Shown one piece after another: positions 23,840-32,383 of a DNA stretch of 35,032 nt. How positions within the stretch are numbered: the first letter of the stretch is position 1; each line of letters opens with the position of its first letter. The notes below the pieces were generated by a model. The model was not told the DNA's origin. It was given only the letters and a program-made list of their open reading frames with translations, and made no database searches. The DNA comes from Verrucomicrobia bacterium ADurb.Bin006 (GTDB lineage: Bacteria; Verrucomicrobiota; Verrucomicrobiia; Limisphaerales; J093). The translations under genes were made by a program, and so were the position numbers. The stretch lies in NCBI GenBank assembly GCA_002071485.1, contig MWFF01000074.1:1-35032 (forward strand), read 5' to 3'.

Positions 23840-24823
23840 TCATCGGGTGCGGATTTCGTCTTTATGTTTGACGGCGATCTGGGCCACTTCGGCGAACGAA
23901 ATGCCCACCTCCTTGCCGGCCGGCATCAGCAATTGGAGGAAGAAATCCGCCGCGGAGATGCGGCTGATGCGCTTGCCCACGTACTCGGCCTTGGCTGTGG
24001 TCACCACCAGCACCATGTCCTTGTCGGCGTCAGTCGGCACCACGCGGAAGAAGCCGGAGAACTGGGTTTCGAAGAAGCGGCGATTGAACGTGTAATCGCC
24101 ACGCTTGTAGGCCTTGGCCTCGGTCCTCTCCTCCGTCTTTGCGGCGGCTGCCATCCGGAGACCCCCGGCGGCGAGCGGAGCCGGCACACCCACTTTGCGG
24201 GAGGTGGCACCCGCGGGGCTGCTGGCTTGGGGTATCGCCGGTCCTCCCAATGCCTCCTCGGGCGCGGTGGCCTCCGACTCTTCCGCAGGTTCCAGGGACG
24301 GCGAAACCAGGAAGATGATCGGCCCCAACACGGGCAGCAACGCGGACAATCCACAGGCCAGGGCGACCGGGCGGTTGCGATAGCGGGCGATCTCATAGGC
24401 AGCCAGCAGATTGGCCAGGTAGAGAACACCCAGAATGACGAGTCCCAACGGCGTGGTAAACGAACTGAAGAACGTGGTGCGTCCCGGCGGACGGTCGGCC
24501 CTTGGCACGTCCCGCAGGCGGATCGTCGGCTTGGGTTTGGGCTTGGTGAACTCCGGAGGCAATTCGATGAACGGCTCGACCATCGGTTTGAGTTTCGGAT
24601 TCTCCGCCAGCAGCTTCAAGGCCTCCTGCGTGAACTTGCTATAAGAAATGCGCTTCGAGAACCCGCCGATGTCGAGCCGGAAAGCGACTCCGTAATCGTT
24701 GCCGTCGGAGATTTCGCCGCTGATCGTGCTTCCGTCCAAAAGCTTGTAATCCGCCGCCCAGGCCGGTCCCCAGAACAGCCCGGCCATAGCCAGTAACAGC
24801 AGGAAAACTGATGTCCTACGCAT
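23840..24823 (-). CDS. Exported or membrane protein of unknown function
   Basis: A 327-residue protein. It has a clear signal peptide (about 1-23, ending AWA), then a small beta-rich region (KLLDGSTISGEISDGNDYGV) resembling SHD1/SLA1-type short domains. A Pro/Lys linker follows, then two membrane helices (about 118-138 and 143-163). An acidic Ala/Pro linker precedes a C-terminal soluble domain (about 235-327, DYTFNRRFFETQFSGFFRVV and onward). No catalytic motif is visible. The gene is divergent from the esterase gene. Function unknown. Confidence 0.75.
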   Translation of the reverse strand: MRRTSVFLLLLAMAGLFWGPAWAADYKLLDGSTISGEISDGNDYGVAFRLDIGGFSKRISYSKFTQEALKLLAENPKLKPMVEPFIELPPEFTKPKPKPTIRLRDVPRADRPPGRTTFFSSFTTPLGLVILGVLYLANLLAAYEIARYRNRPVALACGLSALLPVLGPIIFLVSPSLEPAEESEATAPEEALGGPAIPQASSPAGATSRKVGVPAPLAAGGLRMAAAAKTEERTEAKAYKRGDYTFNRRFFETQFSGFFRVVPTDADKDMVLVVTTAKAEYVGKRISRISAADFFLQLLMPAGKEVGISFAEVAQIAVKHKDEIRTR

Positions 24824-24937
24824 GTCCGGAGACTGAACGACATTTCACCCGCGGCCAAGGAAGAAATTCACACGGCGTCCTCCCGCCCGGACGATTCCAG
24901 GCTGGTCTTGGCGGCGCGTTCCCGGTTGAATCCGCAA

Positions 24938-25573
24938 ATGCTGAGTACGGACTTGATGCCGGCCCGCGAGGAACGATCGCGCCGACTGATGATTGTGTTG
25001 CATGGATTGGGCGACAGCATGGAAGGGTATCGCTGGCTTCCGCCCGCTCTGAATCTGCCCTGGCTCAATTTCCTCCTGGTCAACGCGCCCGACGACTATT
25101 TCGGCGGATACTCATGGTACGACATCTACGGCGATGCGGAGCCGGGAATCGTCCGAAGCCGAACGCTCCTGTTCGATCTGCTTGACAGTCTGGGCGGACG
25201 GGGCTTTGCAGTCGCCGACACCGTCCTATTCGGTTTTTCCCAGGGTTGCCTGCTCACGATCGATGTGGGCATGCGCTACCCGCAAAGGCTGGCCGGGTTG
25301 GTGGGCATCAGCGGCTACGCGCACGATCTCGACTCGCTTCTGCAAGAAATGTCGCCTTTGGCCAAACAGCAGCGCTTCCTGGTGACACACGGGACCCAGG
25401 ATCCACTCCTTCCCATCGAGCCGGTCCGGGGCCAGATGCAGCGGCTGCGCCGCGCTGGGCTGAAGCTCGAATGGCGTGAGTTCGCGAAAGCCCACACCAT
25501 CGCCGGCGAGGCCGAGATCGACGTAATCCGGACGTTCATCGAGAACTGCTTTGCCTCGAACGCCGGCGCTTGA
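24938..25573 (+). CDS. Alpha/beta-hydrolase, carboxylesterase/phospholipase type
   Basis: A 211-residue cytosolic serine hydrolase like acyl-protein thioesterases and carboxylesterases. The oxyanion region is IVLHGLGDS, the nucleophile is Ser in LFGFSQGC, the acid is Asp in HGTQDPLLP, and the base is His in KAHTI. The last motif usually reads GH(T/E) in relatives. The substrate is unknown. ATG 24938 is used; TTG 24908 would add ten residues, and neither has a clear ribosome binding site. It converges with the NamZ-like gene across a strong hairpin. Confidence 0.87.
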   Translation: MLSTDLMPAREERSRRLMIVLHGLGDSMEGYRWLPPALNLPWLNFLLVNAPDDYFGGYSWYDIYGDAEPGIVRSRTLLFDLLDSLGGRGFAVADTVLFGFSQGCLLTIDVGMRYPQRLAGLVGISGYAHDLDSLLQEMSPLAKQQRFLVTHGTQDPLLPIEPVRGQMQRLRRAGLKLEWREFAKAHTIAGEAEIDVIRTFIENCFASNAGA

Positions 25574-25605
25574 CCTCCGGCAGCGCTTCGCAGGTCAAGA
25601 GCGCC
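25565..25605. terminator. Bidirectional hairpin between convergent genes
   Basis: CTTGACCT (25569-25576) pairs with AGGTCAAG (25592-25599) around 15 bases. The stem extends outward by GGCG/CGCC with a 2-base bulge. It spans the esterase stop codon and lies before the NamZ-like stop, as expected for a terminator shared by converging genes. A T-run is lacking. Confidence 0.5.
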
Positions 25606-25638
25606 GCGCCGCCGGCTAGTCGGCACCGCGGCCCCCGG

Positions 25639-26928
25639 TTACCGATAAAGCAAGTAGGGTGCGCGCTTCTTGCGGAACGTGTCTTCACCGGCTTTCCACG
25701 ACGCCACAATGCTGCGGGCGCTGCGGCCCTCCTGCAGCGCGCGCCGAACGGAATCGGTGCCGTTGACCCTGTCGAGCATCTGAAACGACTGGCCGCGTTT
25801 GAGCGCCAGAGCGAACAGGTCCCGCCCCGCCACTTGCCGGACCGCTTCGAGCGCGTAGTAATTGATCGCCACCAGCGGGGCCTGGTCCGGCTCGCTGAAT
25901 CGAATCCGCACGCCCGAGACACGCTGGCCCTGGAACATGCCGCGCGACGGCGTGTAACTGACGGGCGAGAACTGCACTCCGCGCAGCCGCAGACCCGCGA
26001 AGTGAGACGCCAGGGCATCGGATTTGAGCCACGGCGCCGCAACGCATTGGAAAGGCATGTCGGTCCCCATCCCGATGCTCACGCCGCCGATTTCACCCAG
26101 CACGCCCGTGGCGACCAGGAACAGGCCGGTCTCGGCCGACTTCACATTCGGAGAGGTGGGCACCCAAGGCAGGCGTGTCGCTTTCCACGTCATCGTGCGG
26201 TTCCAGCCGGACATCGGAATCACGGTCAGTTTGCAGCGGCGGGCGATCCAGCGTTCGTCGTTGATCATGCGCGCCAACTCGCCGCACGTCAGCCCGTATA
26301 CATACGGCACCTCCCACCAGCCCACAAAGGAACGAAACCGCGCATCCAACATCGGCCCTTCGACCCGCGCGCCCCCGAGCGGATTGGGCCGATCGAGCAC
26401 CATGAACTCGACGCCGGCCTCGGCGCACGCATCCATTGCAAGCCCCATGGTGCTGATGTACGTGTAGGAACGAACGCCAAGGTCCTGCACGTCGTAGAGA
26501 AGAACGTCGATGCCCCGCAGCATCTTCGGCGTGGGCTTGCGCACCGGCCCCGGCCCGTACAGCGAATAGACCGGCAGGCCGGTGCGAGGATCCTTGCTGT
26601 CCGGAAACTCCTTCCCGGCCGTCAAGTCACCCCTCAACCCGTGTTCCGGCGCGAACAAGGCCACCAACTTGACCCCGGGCGCCGAACGCAATCGGTCGAT
26701 GGTCGAGCGCCCGCGCCGGTCCACCCCGGTGGGGTTTGTGATCAAGCCGATTCTCTTCCCGGCCAGCGGGCGCCAGCCGCGTGCAGCCAGGGTGTCGGTG
26801 CCCAACTCCACGGGCGCCTGCGCCTGCGCCTGCATGAGACCGAGCAACAGGCCAAGCAGAGGCAGACACAGAAGAGGACGGTGACGGCGTGAACAGGCGG
26901 GCGATCGCCCGCCTTTGTCGTTGCCCAT
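25639..26928 (-). CDS. Exo-beta-N-acetylmuramidase NamZ-like (DUF1343)
   Basis: A 429-residue exported protein of the DUF1343 family. Characterised members (NamZ) remove N-acetylmuramic acid from the non-reducing end of peptidoglycan fragments. An N-terminal signal segment (LLCLPLLGLLLGLMQAQAQA) is followed by family blocks: GLITNPTGVDRRG, LFAPEHGLRGDLTAG, DVLLYDVQDLGVRSYTYIST, VLDRPNPLGG and GIGTDMPF-like GMGTDMPFQ. ATG 26928 is chosen for a normal-length signal peptide; the frame remains open to 27021. It lies downstream of the oxidoreductase but behind that gene's terminator, so it is probably transcribed separately. Confidence 0.9.
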   Translation of the reverse strand: MGNDKGGRSPACSRRHRPLLCLPLLGLLLGLMQAQAQAPVELGTDTLAARGWRPLAGKRIGLITNPTGVDRRGRSTIDRLRSAPGVKLVALFAPEHGLRGDLTAGKEFPDSKDPRTGLPVYSLYGPGPVRKPTPKMLRGIDVLLYDVQDLGVRSYTYISTMGLAMDACAEAGVEFMVLDRPNPLGGARVEGPMLDARFRSFVGWWEVPYVYGLTCGELARMINDERWIARRCKLTVIPMSGWNRTMTWKATRLPWVPTSPNVKSAETGLFLVATGVLGEIGGVSIGMGTDMPFQCVAAPWLKSDALASHFAGLRLRGVQFSPVSYTPSRGMFQGQRVSGVRIRFSEPDQAPLVAINYYALEAVRQVAGRDLFALALKRGQSFQMLDRVNGTDSVRRALQEGRSARSIVASWKAGEDTFRKKRAPYLLYR

Positions 26929-27075
26929 GTTGCCGCCGTCGTCGCTCAACCGCGTGATGGACGACAACGGCGCTGACCAGGGCCGGGACGAAGGCGGCGC
27001 CGACGCACAGTCCATTCTCATACAAAGGAACCTCCCTCACAGGGACGGGTGATGCATGAATACAAATAACAAATA

Positions 27076-27102
27076 AAGGCGCGGGCGATGGGCCCGCGCC
27101 TT
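27076..27102 (-). terminator. Rho-independent terminator of the oxidoreductase gene
   Basis: An 11-base-pair perfect stem (27076-27086 with 27092-27102, AAGGCGCGGGC type) with a 5-base loop. On the minus strand it is followed by a T-rich run (TTTATTTGTTATTTG). It begins about 20 bases past the oxidoreductase stop. Confidence 0.88.
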
Positions 27103-27123
27103 GCCACGAAACAAGAGACCCGC

Positions 27124-28458
27124 TCAGGCAACCGGGGCCATCGGCGGCGTCTTGAAGATGTCGAAACTGCCCGGCATGGGCGGCTTCAGCGTGCGGAATT
27201 CGCCCCACTGCATCTTCGAGGCGTCGGTGTAGAGCTGCTCGGGCCCGTACATGAACTTCGAGTTGAGGATTTGATCCCAGTCGACAGCCCCGCCGCTGTA
27301 AGCGGCCTCGCGCCCCATGATGGCGGTGAGCGTGCTGTCGGTGACGTTCTTGGCCTCGTTGAGTTCGGTGTCCTTGACGATAGCGTTGATGAGGTCGACG
27401 TGCTCCTGGGTGTACGGGTCGCCGCTCTGCAGCTTGAGCGTCGAGCGCCAACGCCAGCCGCGGTTCAGGCTGATGCTGCCGCTCGGGTTGGCCGTGCCGA
27501 TGGTCCCATGCACCGCCTCGCTCACGGAGGACCAGGCGCGCTTGATTTGGCCGCAATAGGAGTACATGCGCACGCCGTTCTCGTATTCGAACTCGACGGC
27601 GAAGTTGTCCCAAATCTCGCCCGCCGCGTCGCCCAGAGCCTGCCGCGCGCCCATGCCCCAGCAACGGACCGGATGCGCGTTCATGATCCAGTTGCAGACG
27701 TCGATGTTGTGGACGTGCTGCTCGCAGATGTGATCGCCCGAGAGCCAGATGTAATGGTACCAGTTGTGAATCTGTTTATCGAGATCGGTCTCGCCCCGCA
27801 CGCCCCGATGCCAGATAGGGCCGCCATTGACCCAGTAGGCCCGCAGGGTCACCACGTCCCCAATCGCGCCTCCCTGGATCAGCTTGATCGTCTCGATGTA
27901 CCCAGCCTGATGCCGGCGTTGCGTCCCCGCCGCAACCTTCAGATTCTTCTTCTTCGACTCCTCGCAGGCCGCGTACATGATCCGCGCGGTCGGCCCGTCC
28001 ACGGCAACCGGCTTCTCCATGAAGACATGCTTGCCGCGCTCGACGCAGGCCTTGAAATGCGGCGCCCGGAAGCCCGGCGGCGCAGCCAGGATGGCGTAGT
28101 TCACTCCCGGCACGTCCAACGCCTTGATGTAGGCATCGAAACCGCTGAAGCACTTGTCCTCCGGCACACCAAACGCCTGCGTGCCACGCCGGGCCTGGCC
28201 AGGGAAGATGTCGGCCGTCGCCACGATCTTGCCCTCGACGCCGGCCAGTTTCGCGGCTTCAAGGAAATTCTGACCCGCGCCGCCTCCGCGGCCACCCAGA
28301 CCCAGAATCACCGCGTTGAACACGGGCTTGGCCTGGGCATTGACAACCGTCGGAAAACCGGCGACCGCAAACGCGCCGGCGGTGGCCAGCGAGGAGTGTT
28401 TCAGAAAGTCACGACGGGATACGCCCGCCGCGGAGGGATGAGCATCGCTTGGATTCAT
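27124..28458 (-). CDS. Tat-exported Gfo/Idh/MocA-family oxidoreductase
   Basis: A 444-residue NAD(P)-dependent dehydrogenase-like protein. A twin-arginine signal (SRRDFLKHSS) and hydrophobic stretch direct export. The Rossmann fold follows (FNAVILGLGGRGGGAGQNF), with EKPVAVDGP as the conserved Lys-Pro motif and a C-terminal alpha/beta domain with WYHYIWLSGDHICEQHVHNI carrying the catalytic-type His. Exported members are abundant in Verrucomicrobiota and Planctomycetota and are usually linked to sugar breakdown; the substrate is unknown. The ATG at 28458 gives the usual signal length. A strong terminator follows. Confidence 0.92.
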   Translation of the reverse strand: MNPSDAHPSAAGVSRRDFLKHSSLATAGAFAVAGFPTVVNAQAKPVFNAVILGLGGRGGGAGQNFLEAAKLAGVEGKIVATADIFPGQARRGTQAFGVPEDKCFSGFDAYIKALDVPGVNYAILAAPPGFRAPHFKACVERGKHVFMEKPVAVDGPTARIMYAACEESKKKNLKVAAGTQRRHQAGYIETIKLIQGGAIGDVVTLRAYWVNGGPIWHRGVRGETDLDKQIHNWYHYIWLSGDHICEQHVHNIDVCNWIMNAHPVRCWGMGARQALGDAAGEIWDNFAVEFEYENGVRMYSYCGQIKRAWSSVSEAVHGTIGTANPSGSISLNRGWRWRSTLKLQSGDPYTQEHVDLINAIVKDTELNEAKNVTDSTLTAIMGREAAYSGGAVDWDQILNSKFMYGPEQLYTDASKMQWGEFRTLKPPMPGSFDIFKTPPMAPVA

Positions 28459-28624
28459 AGATTCTTTTGTGTTCGCAAGTTATGGTCTGTTCAACCTGTC
28501 AGTCCAGGCCGCTATTCAAACAGCATCGCTCGCCCGGCGCCAGAGAAAAGAAAAGCCCCGCCTTGTTCGCGATCCGTATGTCGCATGGACGCGTGACCGC
28601 GGCGAAGCCGAAAACTCGAGAGCC

Positions 28625-28642
28625 CCTGCCAATGCGGGCAGG
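28625..28642 (-). terminator. Hairpin after ahcY
   Basis: CCTGCC (28625-28630) pairs with GGCAGG (28637-28642) around six bases, three bases past the ahcY stop. On the minus strand a TTTT run appears only about 10 bases later, so termination may be weak. Confidence 0.4.
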
Positions 28643-28645
28643 AAA

Positions 28646-30130
28646 TCAATACCGGTAATGGTCGGGTTTGTAGGGGCCCTCAACGGGGACGCCGATATAC
28701 TCGGCCTGCTTTTTGGTCAGCTTGGTGAGCTGGACGCCGATCTTGCCCAGGTGGAGCCGGGCGACCTCTTCGTCGAGTTTCTTGGGAAGGCGATAGACAC
28801 CGATCTTGTAGGTGTGCCGGTTCTTCCAAAGATCGATCTGGGCCAGGACCTGGTTGGTGAAGCTGTTGCTCATCACGAAACTCGGATGCCCTTCGGCGCA
28901 TCCCAGATTCACGAGCCGGCCCTGAGCCAGCACGTAAATGGCGTGGGAACCCCGAAACATGTACTTGTCCACTTGCGGCTTGATCGAGATTCGTTTGACG
29001 CCTTGGGCCGCATTCAGCCGGTCCATTTGGATTTCGTTGTCGAAGTGCCCGATGTTGCACACGATGGCCTGATCCTTCATCCGCCGCATGTGCTCGAGAG
29101 TGATGACGTCGCAATTGCCCGTGGCCGAGACGTAGATATCCGCTTCGCCCAACGTCTCCTCGATGGTCTTGACCTCGAATCCCTCCATCGCCGCCTGGAG
29201 CGCGTTGATCGGATCGATCTCGGTGACGATCACGCGGCAGCCGAATCCCCGCAGGCTGAGTGCGCTGCCCTTGCCCACGTCCCCGTAGCCGCACACGACA
29301 GCGGTCTTGCCGGCCACCATCACGCCCGTGGCGCGCTTGATGCCGTCACAGAGCGACTCCCGGCATCCGTAGAGGTTGTCGAACTTGGACTTGGTGACCG
29401 AGTCGTTCACGTTGACGGCCGGAACAAGCAGCTTGCCCGCTTCGAGCATCTGGTAGAGGCGGTGCACACCCGTCGTCGTCTCCTCGCTCACCCCCTTCCA
29501 TTCCTTGACGGCCTCCGTAAACCACCCGGGGCGCGTTCGGGCGCACTTCTTGAGCAGGTTTTTGATCACCCGCTCCTCATGGCTCGCTGATGCCGTGCGT
29601 GTCCAGTCGTTCCCCTGTTCCATCTCGAAACCCTTGTGCATCAGAAGCGTCGCATCGCCCCCATCGTCGACAACCAGGTGCGGTCCCTTGCCGCCCGGAT
29701 GGGTCAGGGCCGCCAGGGTGAACTCCCAGTATTCCTCGAGGCTCTCGCCCTTGAACGCAAAGACCGGAATCCCTGCCCGGGCCACAGCGGCGGCCGCCTG
29801 GTCCTGAGTCGAGAAAATGTTGCAGCTCGCCCAGCGGACGCTCGCCCCCAGGGCATCGAGGGTCTCAATCAACACCGCCGTCTCGATGGTCATGTGCAGC
29901 GACCCCGTAACGCGGGCGCCGCGCAGCGGCTTCTCGGTCGCGTACCGTTCGCGAATGGCCATCAGCCCGGGCATCTCCTTTTCAGCCACCTCGATCTCCC
30001 GGCGGCCCAGGGCGGCGAGGGAAAGGTCTTTGACATGACAGTCCGAGCTCGGTTTGCCATTGCCGTTCTTGCGAACGGCCGACGGCCTGGCGGCGCTGGC
30101 GCGGGAAGAAGCGAGTGAAACAGCGGGCAT
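28646..30130 (-). CDS. ahcY: Adenosylhomocysteinase (SAH hydrolase)
   Basis: An NAD-dependent cytosolic enzyme of 494 residues that splits S-adenosylhomocysteine into adenosine and homocysteine, clearing the inhibitor made by methyltransferases. Visible motifs are [30 protein letters not shown], the NAD loop [14 protein letters not shown] and the C-terminal PDHYRY. The insertion typical of bacterial forms is present around residues 150-190. ATG 30130 begins after a heptad-repeat leader without a Shine-Dalgarno; a TTG at 30148 inside that leader is less likely. The first 35 residues are Ser/Ala/Lys-rich and longer than usual. It lies 48 bases after metK, forming a metK-ahcY operon. Confidence 0.97.
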   Translation of the reverse strand: MPAVSLASSRASAARPSAVRKNGNGKPSSDCHVKDLSLAALGRREIEVAEKEMPGLMAIRERYATEKPLRGARVTGSLHMTIETAVLIETLDALGASVRWASCNIFSTQDQAAAAVARAGIPVFAFKGESLEEYWEFTLAALTHPGGKGPHLVVDDGGDATLLMHKGFEMEQGNDWTRTASASHEERVIKNLLKKCARTRPGWFTEAVKEWKGVSEETTTGVHRLYQMLEAGKLLVPAVNVNDSVTKSKFDNLYGCRESLCDGIKRATGVMVAGKTAVVCGYGDVGKGSALSLRGFGCRVIVTEIDPINALQAAMEGFEVKTIEETLGEADIYVSATGNCDVITLEHMRRMKDQAIVCNIGHFDNEIQMDRLNAAQGVKRISIKPQVDKYMFRGSHAIYVLAQGRLVNLGCAEGHPSFVMSNSFTNQVLAQIDLWKNRHTYKIGVYRLPKKLDEEVARLHLGKIGVQLTKLTKKQAEYIGVPVEGPYKPDHYRY

Positions 30131-30132
30131 GG

Positions 30133-30160
30133 GAATCTTAGATTTCAAATTTCAGATCTC
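30133..30160 (-). repeat. Heptad repeat forming the ahcY leader
   Basis: On the minus strand four consecutive 7-mers read GAGATCT, GAAATTT, GAAATCT, AAGATTC, ending two bases before the ahcY start codon. They fill most of the metK-ahcY gap and replace any Shine-Dalgarno sequence. A related GAGAT-based heptad array lies at 34875-34902. Confidence 0.55.
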
Positions 30161-30178
30161 AAATTGTCGTGGCCACTA

Positions 30179-31351
30179 TCATTTCACGGCCTTCTTGAGC
30201 GCGGCGATCTTGTCCGTCCGCTCCCAGGTCAGGTCGGGATCATCCTTGCCGAAGTGGCCGTAGTTGGTGGTCTTTCCGTAGATCGGGCGAAGCAGGTTGA
30301 GCTGTCTGATGATGTCCGCGGGCTTGAAACTGAACACCCGCCGCACCGCCTCCGTGACCGATTCGTCGCTCACAACCCCCGTCCCGAACGTGTCGACGCA
30401 AACACTCACGGGATCCGGATAGCCGATGGCATAGGCGAATTGCACTTCGCAGCGGCGGGCCAAACCGGCCGCCACCACGTTCTTGGCAACGTACCGGCCC
30501 ATGTAAGCGGCGCTCCGGTCTACCTTGGAGGGGTCTTTCCCGCTGAAACTTCCCCCCCCGTGCCGGCCCATCCCGCCATAGCTGTCGACAATGATCTTCC
30601 GGCCGGTCAAACCGGAGTCTCCTTGCGGCCCGCCCACGACAAATCGCCCCGTTGGATTCACCAGGTAGAGCGTGTCCCGATCGAGCATCCGCCTGGGCAG
30701 CACTTTCCTGATCACCTGCTCGATGCAGAATTTCTCGATCCGGGCGTGATCCACGTCCGCCGCGTGTTGCGTCGAGATCACGACGCTGGTCACGCGGACC
30801 GGCCGGTCATCCACGTACTCGATCGAAACCTGGCTCTTCGCATCGGGCCGAAGCCAACCGATCCGCCCCGTCTTCCGAATCCGTGTCAGCTCGCGCCCGA
30901 GCTGATGGGCGAACATGATCGGAGCCGGCATCAATTCAGGCGTCTCGTCGCACGCGTAACCGAACATCAGCCCCTGGTCGCCCGCGCCCTGTTCCGCCTT
31001 CTTCTTTCCCTTCGCAGCCCGGGCATCGACACCCTGGGCAATGTCCGGCGACTGCTTGGTCACACACACATTCACGAACACTTTGTCGGCGTGAAACACG
31101 TCGTCGTCGTTGACATACCCGATGTCCCGAATGGCCTGCCGGGCAATCGCCGCGAAATCGAGCTTCGCTCGGCTCGTGATTTCACCGCCCACAATCACCA
31201 GATTCGACTTCGCATAGCACTCGCATGCCACCCGGCTCGACCTGTCCTGCGCCAGACAGGCGTCCAGAACCGCGTCGGAAATGGTGTCGCACACCTTGTC
31301 CGGATGACCTTCGGCAACGGACTCGGAGGAGAAGATAAAACGCTTGCTCAT
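30179..31351 (-). CDS. metK: S-adenosylmethionine synthetase
   Basis: A 390-residue cytosolic enzyme making S-adenosylmethionine from methionine and ATP. Signatures present are [20 protein letters not shown] (N-terminal ATP and metal site), [16 protein letters not shown] (the GDQG methionine-site motif) and [19 protein letters not shown] (P-loop-like). ATG 31351 is the natural start. It is the first gene of metK-ahcY, driven by a promoter (31397-31424) that overlaps the divergent regulator's promoter. No SAM riboswitch is visible in the short leader. Confidence 0.98.
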   Translation of the reverse strand: MSKRFIFSSESVAEGHPDKVCDTISDAVLDACLAQDRSSRVACECYAKSNLVIVGGEITSRAKLDFAAIARQAIRDIGYVNDDDVFHADKVFVNVCVTKQSPDIAQGVDARAAKGKKKAEQGAGDQGLMFGYACDETPELMPAPIMFAHQLGRELTRIRKTGRIGWLRPDAKSQVSIEYVDDRPVRVTSVVISTQHAADVDHARIEKFCIEQVIRKVLPRRMLDRDTLYLVNPTGRFVVGGPQGDSGLTGRKIIVDSYGGMGRHGGGSFSGKDPSKVDRSAAYMGRYVAKNVVAAGLARRCEVQFAYAIGYPDPVSVCVDTFGTGVVSDESVTEAVRRVFSFKPADIIRQLNLLRPIYGKTTNYGHFGKDDPDLTWERTDKIAALKKAVK

Positions 31352-31378
31352 GGGGTATTCGCGGCAGTTTCTTTAAAA

Positions 31379-31406
31379 TTGACGTATCACGATGGGAGGA
31401 TATACG
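31379..31406 (+). promoter_or_regulatory. Promoter of the ArsR-methyltransferase regulator gene
   Basis: TTGACG (31379-31384) and TATACG (31401-31406) are 16 bases apart on the plus strand. The first codon (GTG 31438) lies 31 bases downstream. The spacer holds the dyad described separately. Confidence 0.5.
31383..31406. promoter_or_regulatory. Candidate SahR-like operator between divergent promoters
   Basis: Two overlapping imperfect dyads: TATC (31385-31388)-N10-GATA (31399-31402) and CGTAT (31383-31387)-N14-ATACG (31402-31406). They cover the spacer and -10 of the regulator promoter and the -10 of the metK promoter, so one bound ArsR dimer could block both. That the regulator binds here is inference. 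Confidence 0.45.
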
Positions 31407-31424
31407 CTCTCCCCAGGCCGTCAA
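31397..31424 (-). promoter_or_regulatory. Promoter of metK-ahcY
   Basis: On the minus strand TTGACG (complement of 31419-31424) and TATCCT (complement of 31397-31402) are 16 bases apart. The metK ATG lies 45 bases downstream of the -10. It overlaps the opposing regulator promoter. Confidence 0.5.
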
Positions 31425-31437
31425 CCTGATTTTTCTC

Positions 31438-32367
31438 GTGAACACAGTCTTGAAGTCTCTTCGCGCCCTGGCCGATGCCACCCGACTCCGCCTGCTGGGC
31501 CTCCTGGAAAAGGACGAACTGTCCGTCCACGAACTGCAGGACATCACTCGCCTGGGTCAGTCCCGCATTTCGACCCACCTGGGCCTGCTCCGGGATGCCG
31601 GGCTGCTGGAATGCCGGCGCGATGGGAAGCGGACCTTCTACCGGCTCAACCGAGAACTCGATGCCGCGGCGCGGGAGATCGTCCAGATCGGCGGGGCGGG
31701 CGCGCGCGAGCAGGCCGAATACGCCTCGGATCAAATCAACCTCAAACGCATTCTGGACCTGCGTCAGCACCAAGCCCAGGTCTTCTTCAACCAGGTCGCC
31801 GGTCGGTTCGACCGGAGCTACGGCCCGGGCCGGAGCTGGCAGGGGCTCGGGCAACTGCTGCTGCGGATTCTGCCGCCCCTGACGGTGGCCGATCTCGGCT
31901 CCGGCGAGGGGTTGGTGGCGGAATTGCTCGCGCGGCGCTGCAAACGAGTCATCGCCGTGGACAACTCGGAGAAGATTGTCGAGTTCGGGGCGGCCAAGGC
32001 GGCCAAGGCGGGGCTGTGCAACCTGGAATTCCGCCTGGGTGATCTGCAGGATCCGCCGATCGACACAGCGAGCGTGGACGTGGTGATTTTGAGCCAGGCG
32101 CTCCATCACGCGGCGCAACCCGACCGGGCCATCCGCAGCGCCCACCGGATTCTCCGCCCGAAGGGACAGATTCTGATTCTCGATCTGCTCCGTCATCAGT
32201 TCAAACAGGCCCGGGACCTCTATGGCGATGTTTGGCTCGGGTTCGCCGAAAGCGACATGCAGCGCTGGCTCGAGGCCGCCAGATTCCGCAAGATCGAGCT
32301 CAGTCTGGTGGCTCGGGAAGAGCAGCCACCGCATTTCCAGACTCTCCTGGCCAGCGGGGTCAAGTGA
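31438..32367 (+). CDS. ArsR-family regulator fused to SAM-methyltransferase-like domain (SahR-like)
   Basis: A 309-residue protein. Residues 1-95 are an ArsR winged helix-turn-helix (LADATRLRLLGLLEKDEL, RISTHLGLLRDAGLLECRRD). Residues about 105-309 form a class I methyltransferase fold with motif I VADLGSGEGLVAELLA, the acidic residue after strand 2 (VIAVDNSEK) and VDVVILSQALHHAAQP. No Cys-rich metal sensor motif is seen. SahR of Proteobacteria has this architecture, senses S-adenosylhomocysteine and represses methionine-cycle genes. Divergence from metK-ahcY makes that role the best fit here. GTG 31438 is chosen because the HTH begins at once and no upstream ATG exists. Confidence 0.88.
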   Translation: MNTVLKSLRALADATRLRLLGLLEKDELSVHELQDITRLGQSRISTHLGLLRDAGLLECRRDGKRTFYRLNRELDAAAREIVQIGGAGAREQAEYASDQINLKRILDLRQHQAQVFFNQVAGRFDRSYGPGRSWQGLGQLLLRILPPLTVADLGSGEGLVAELLARRCKRVIAVDNSEKIVEFGAAKAAKAGLCNLEFRLGDLQDPPIDTASVDVVILSQALHHAAQPDRAIRSAHRILRPKGQILILDLLRHQFKQARDLYGDVWLGFAESDMQRWLEAARFRKIELSLVAREEQPPHFQTLLASGVK

Positions 32368-32383
32368 GAATCCGAATCCCGAA

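Noticed and set aside
27088..28596. 502-codon plus-strand open frame opposite the oxidoreductase
   Set aside because: Antisense to a complete Gfo/Idh/MocA protein and crosses that gene's terminator.
31352..31437. SAM or SAH riboswitch upstream of metK
   Set aside because: The divergent gap is only 86 bases and largely taken by promoters; no known aptamer core is recognisable. A covariance-model search would settle it.
32368..32383. xseB gene beside xseA
   Set aside because: The gap after xseA is 16 bases and the next gene is the convergent regulator; no small-subunit gene is present in the window.
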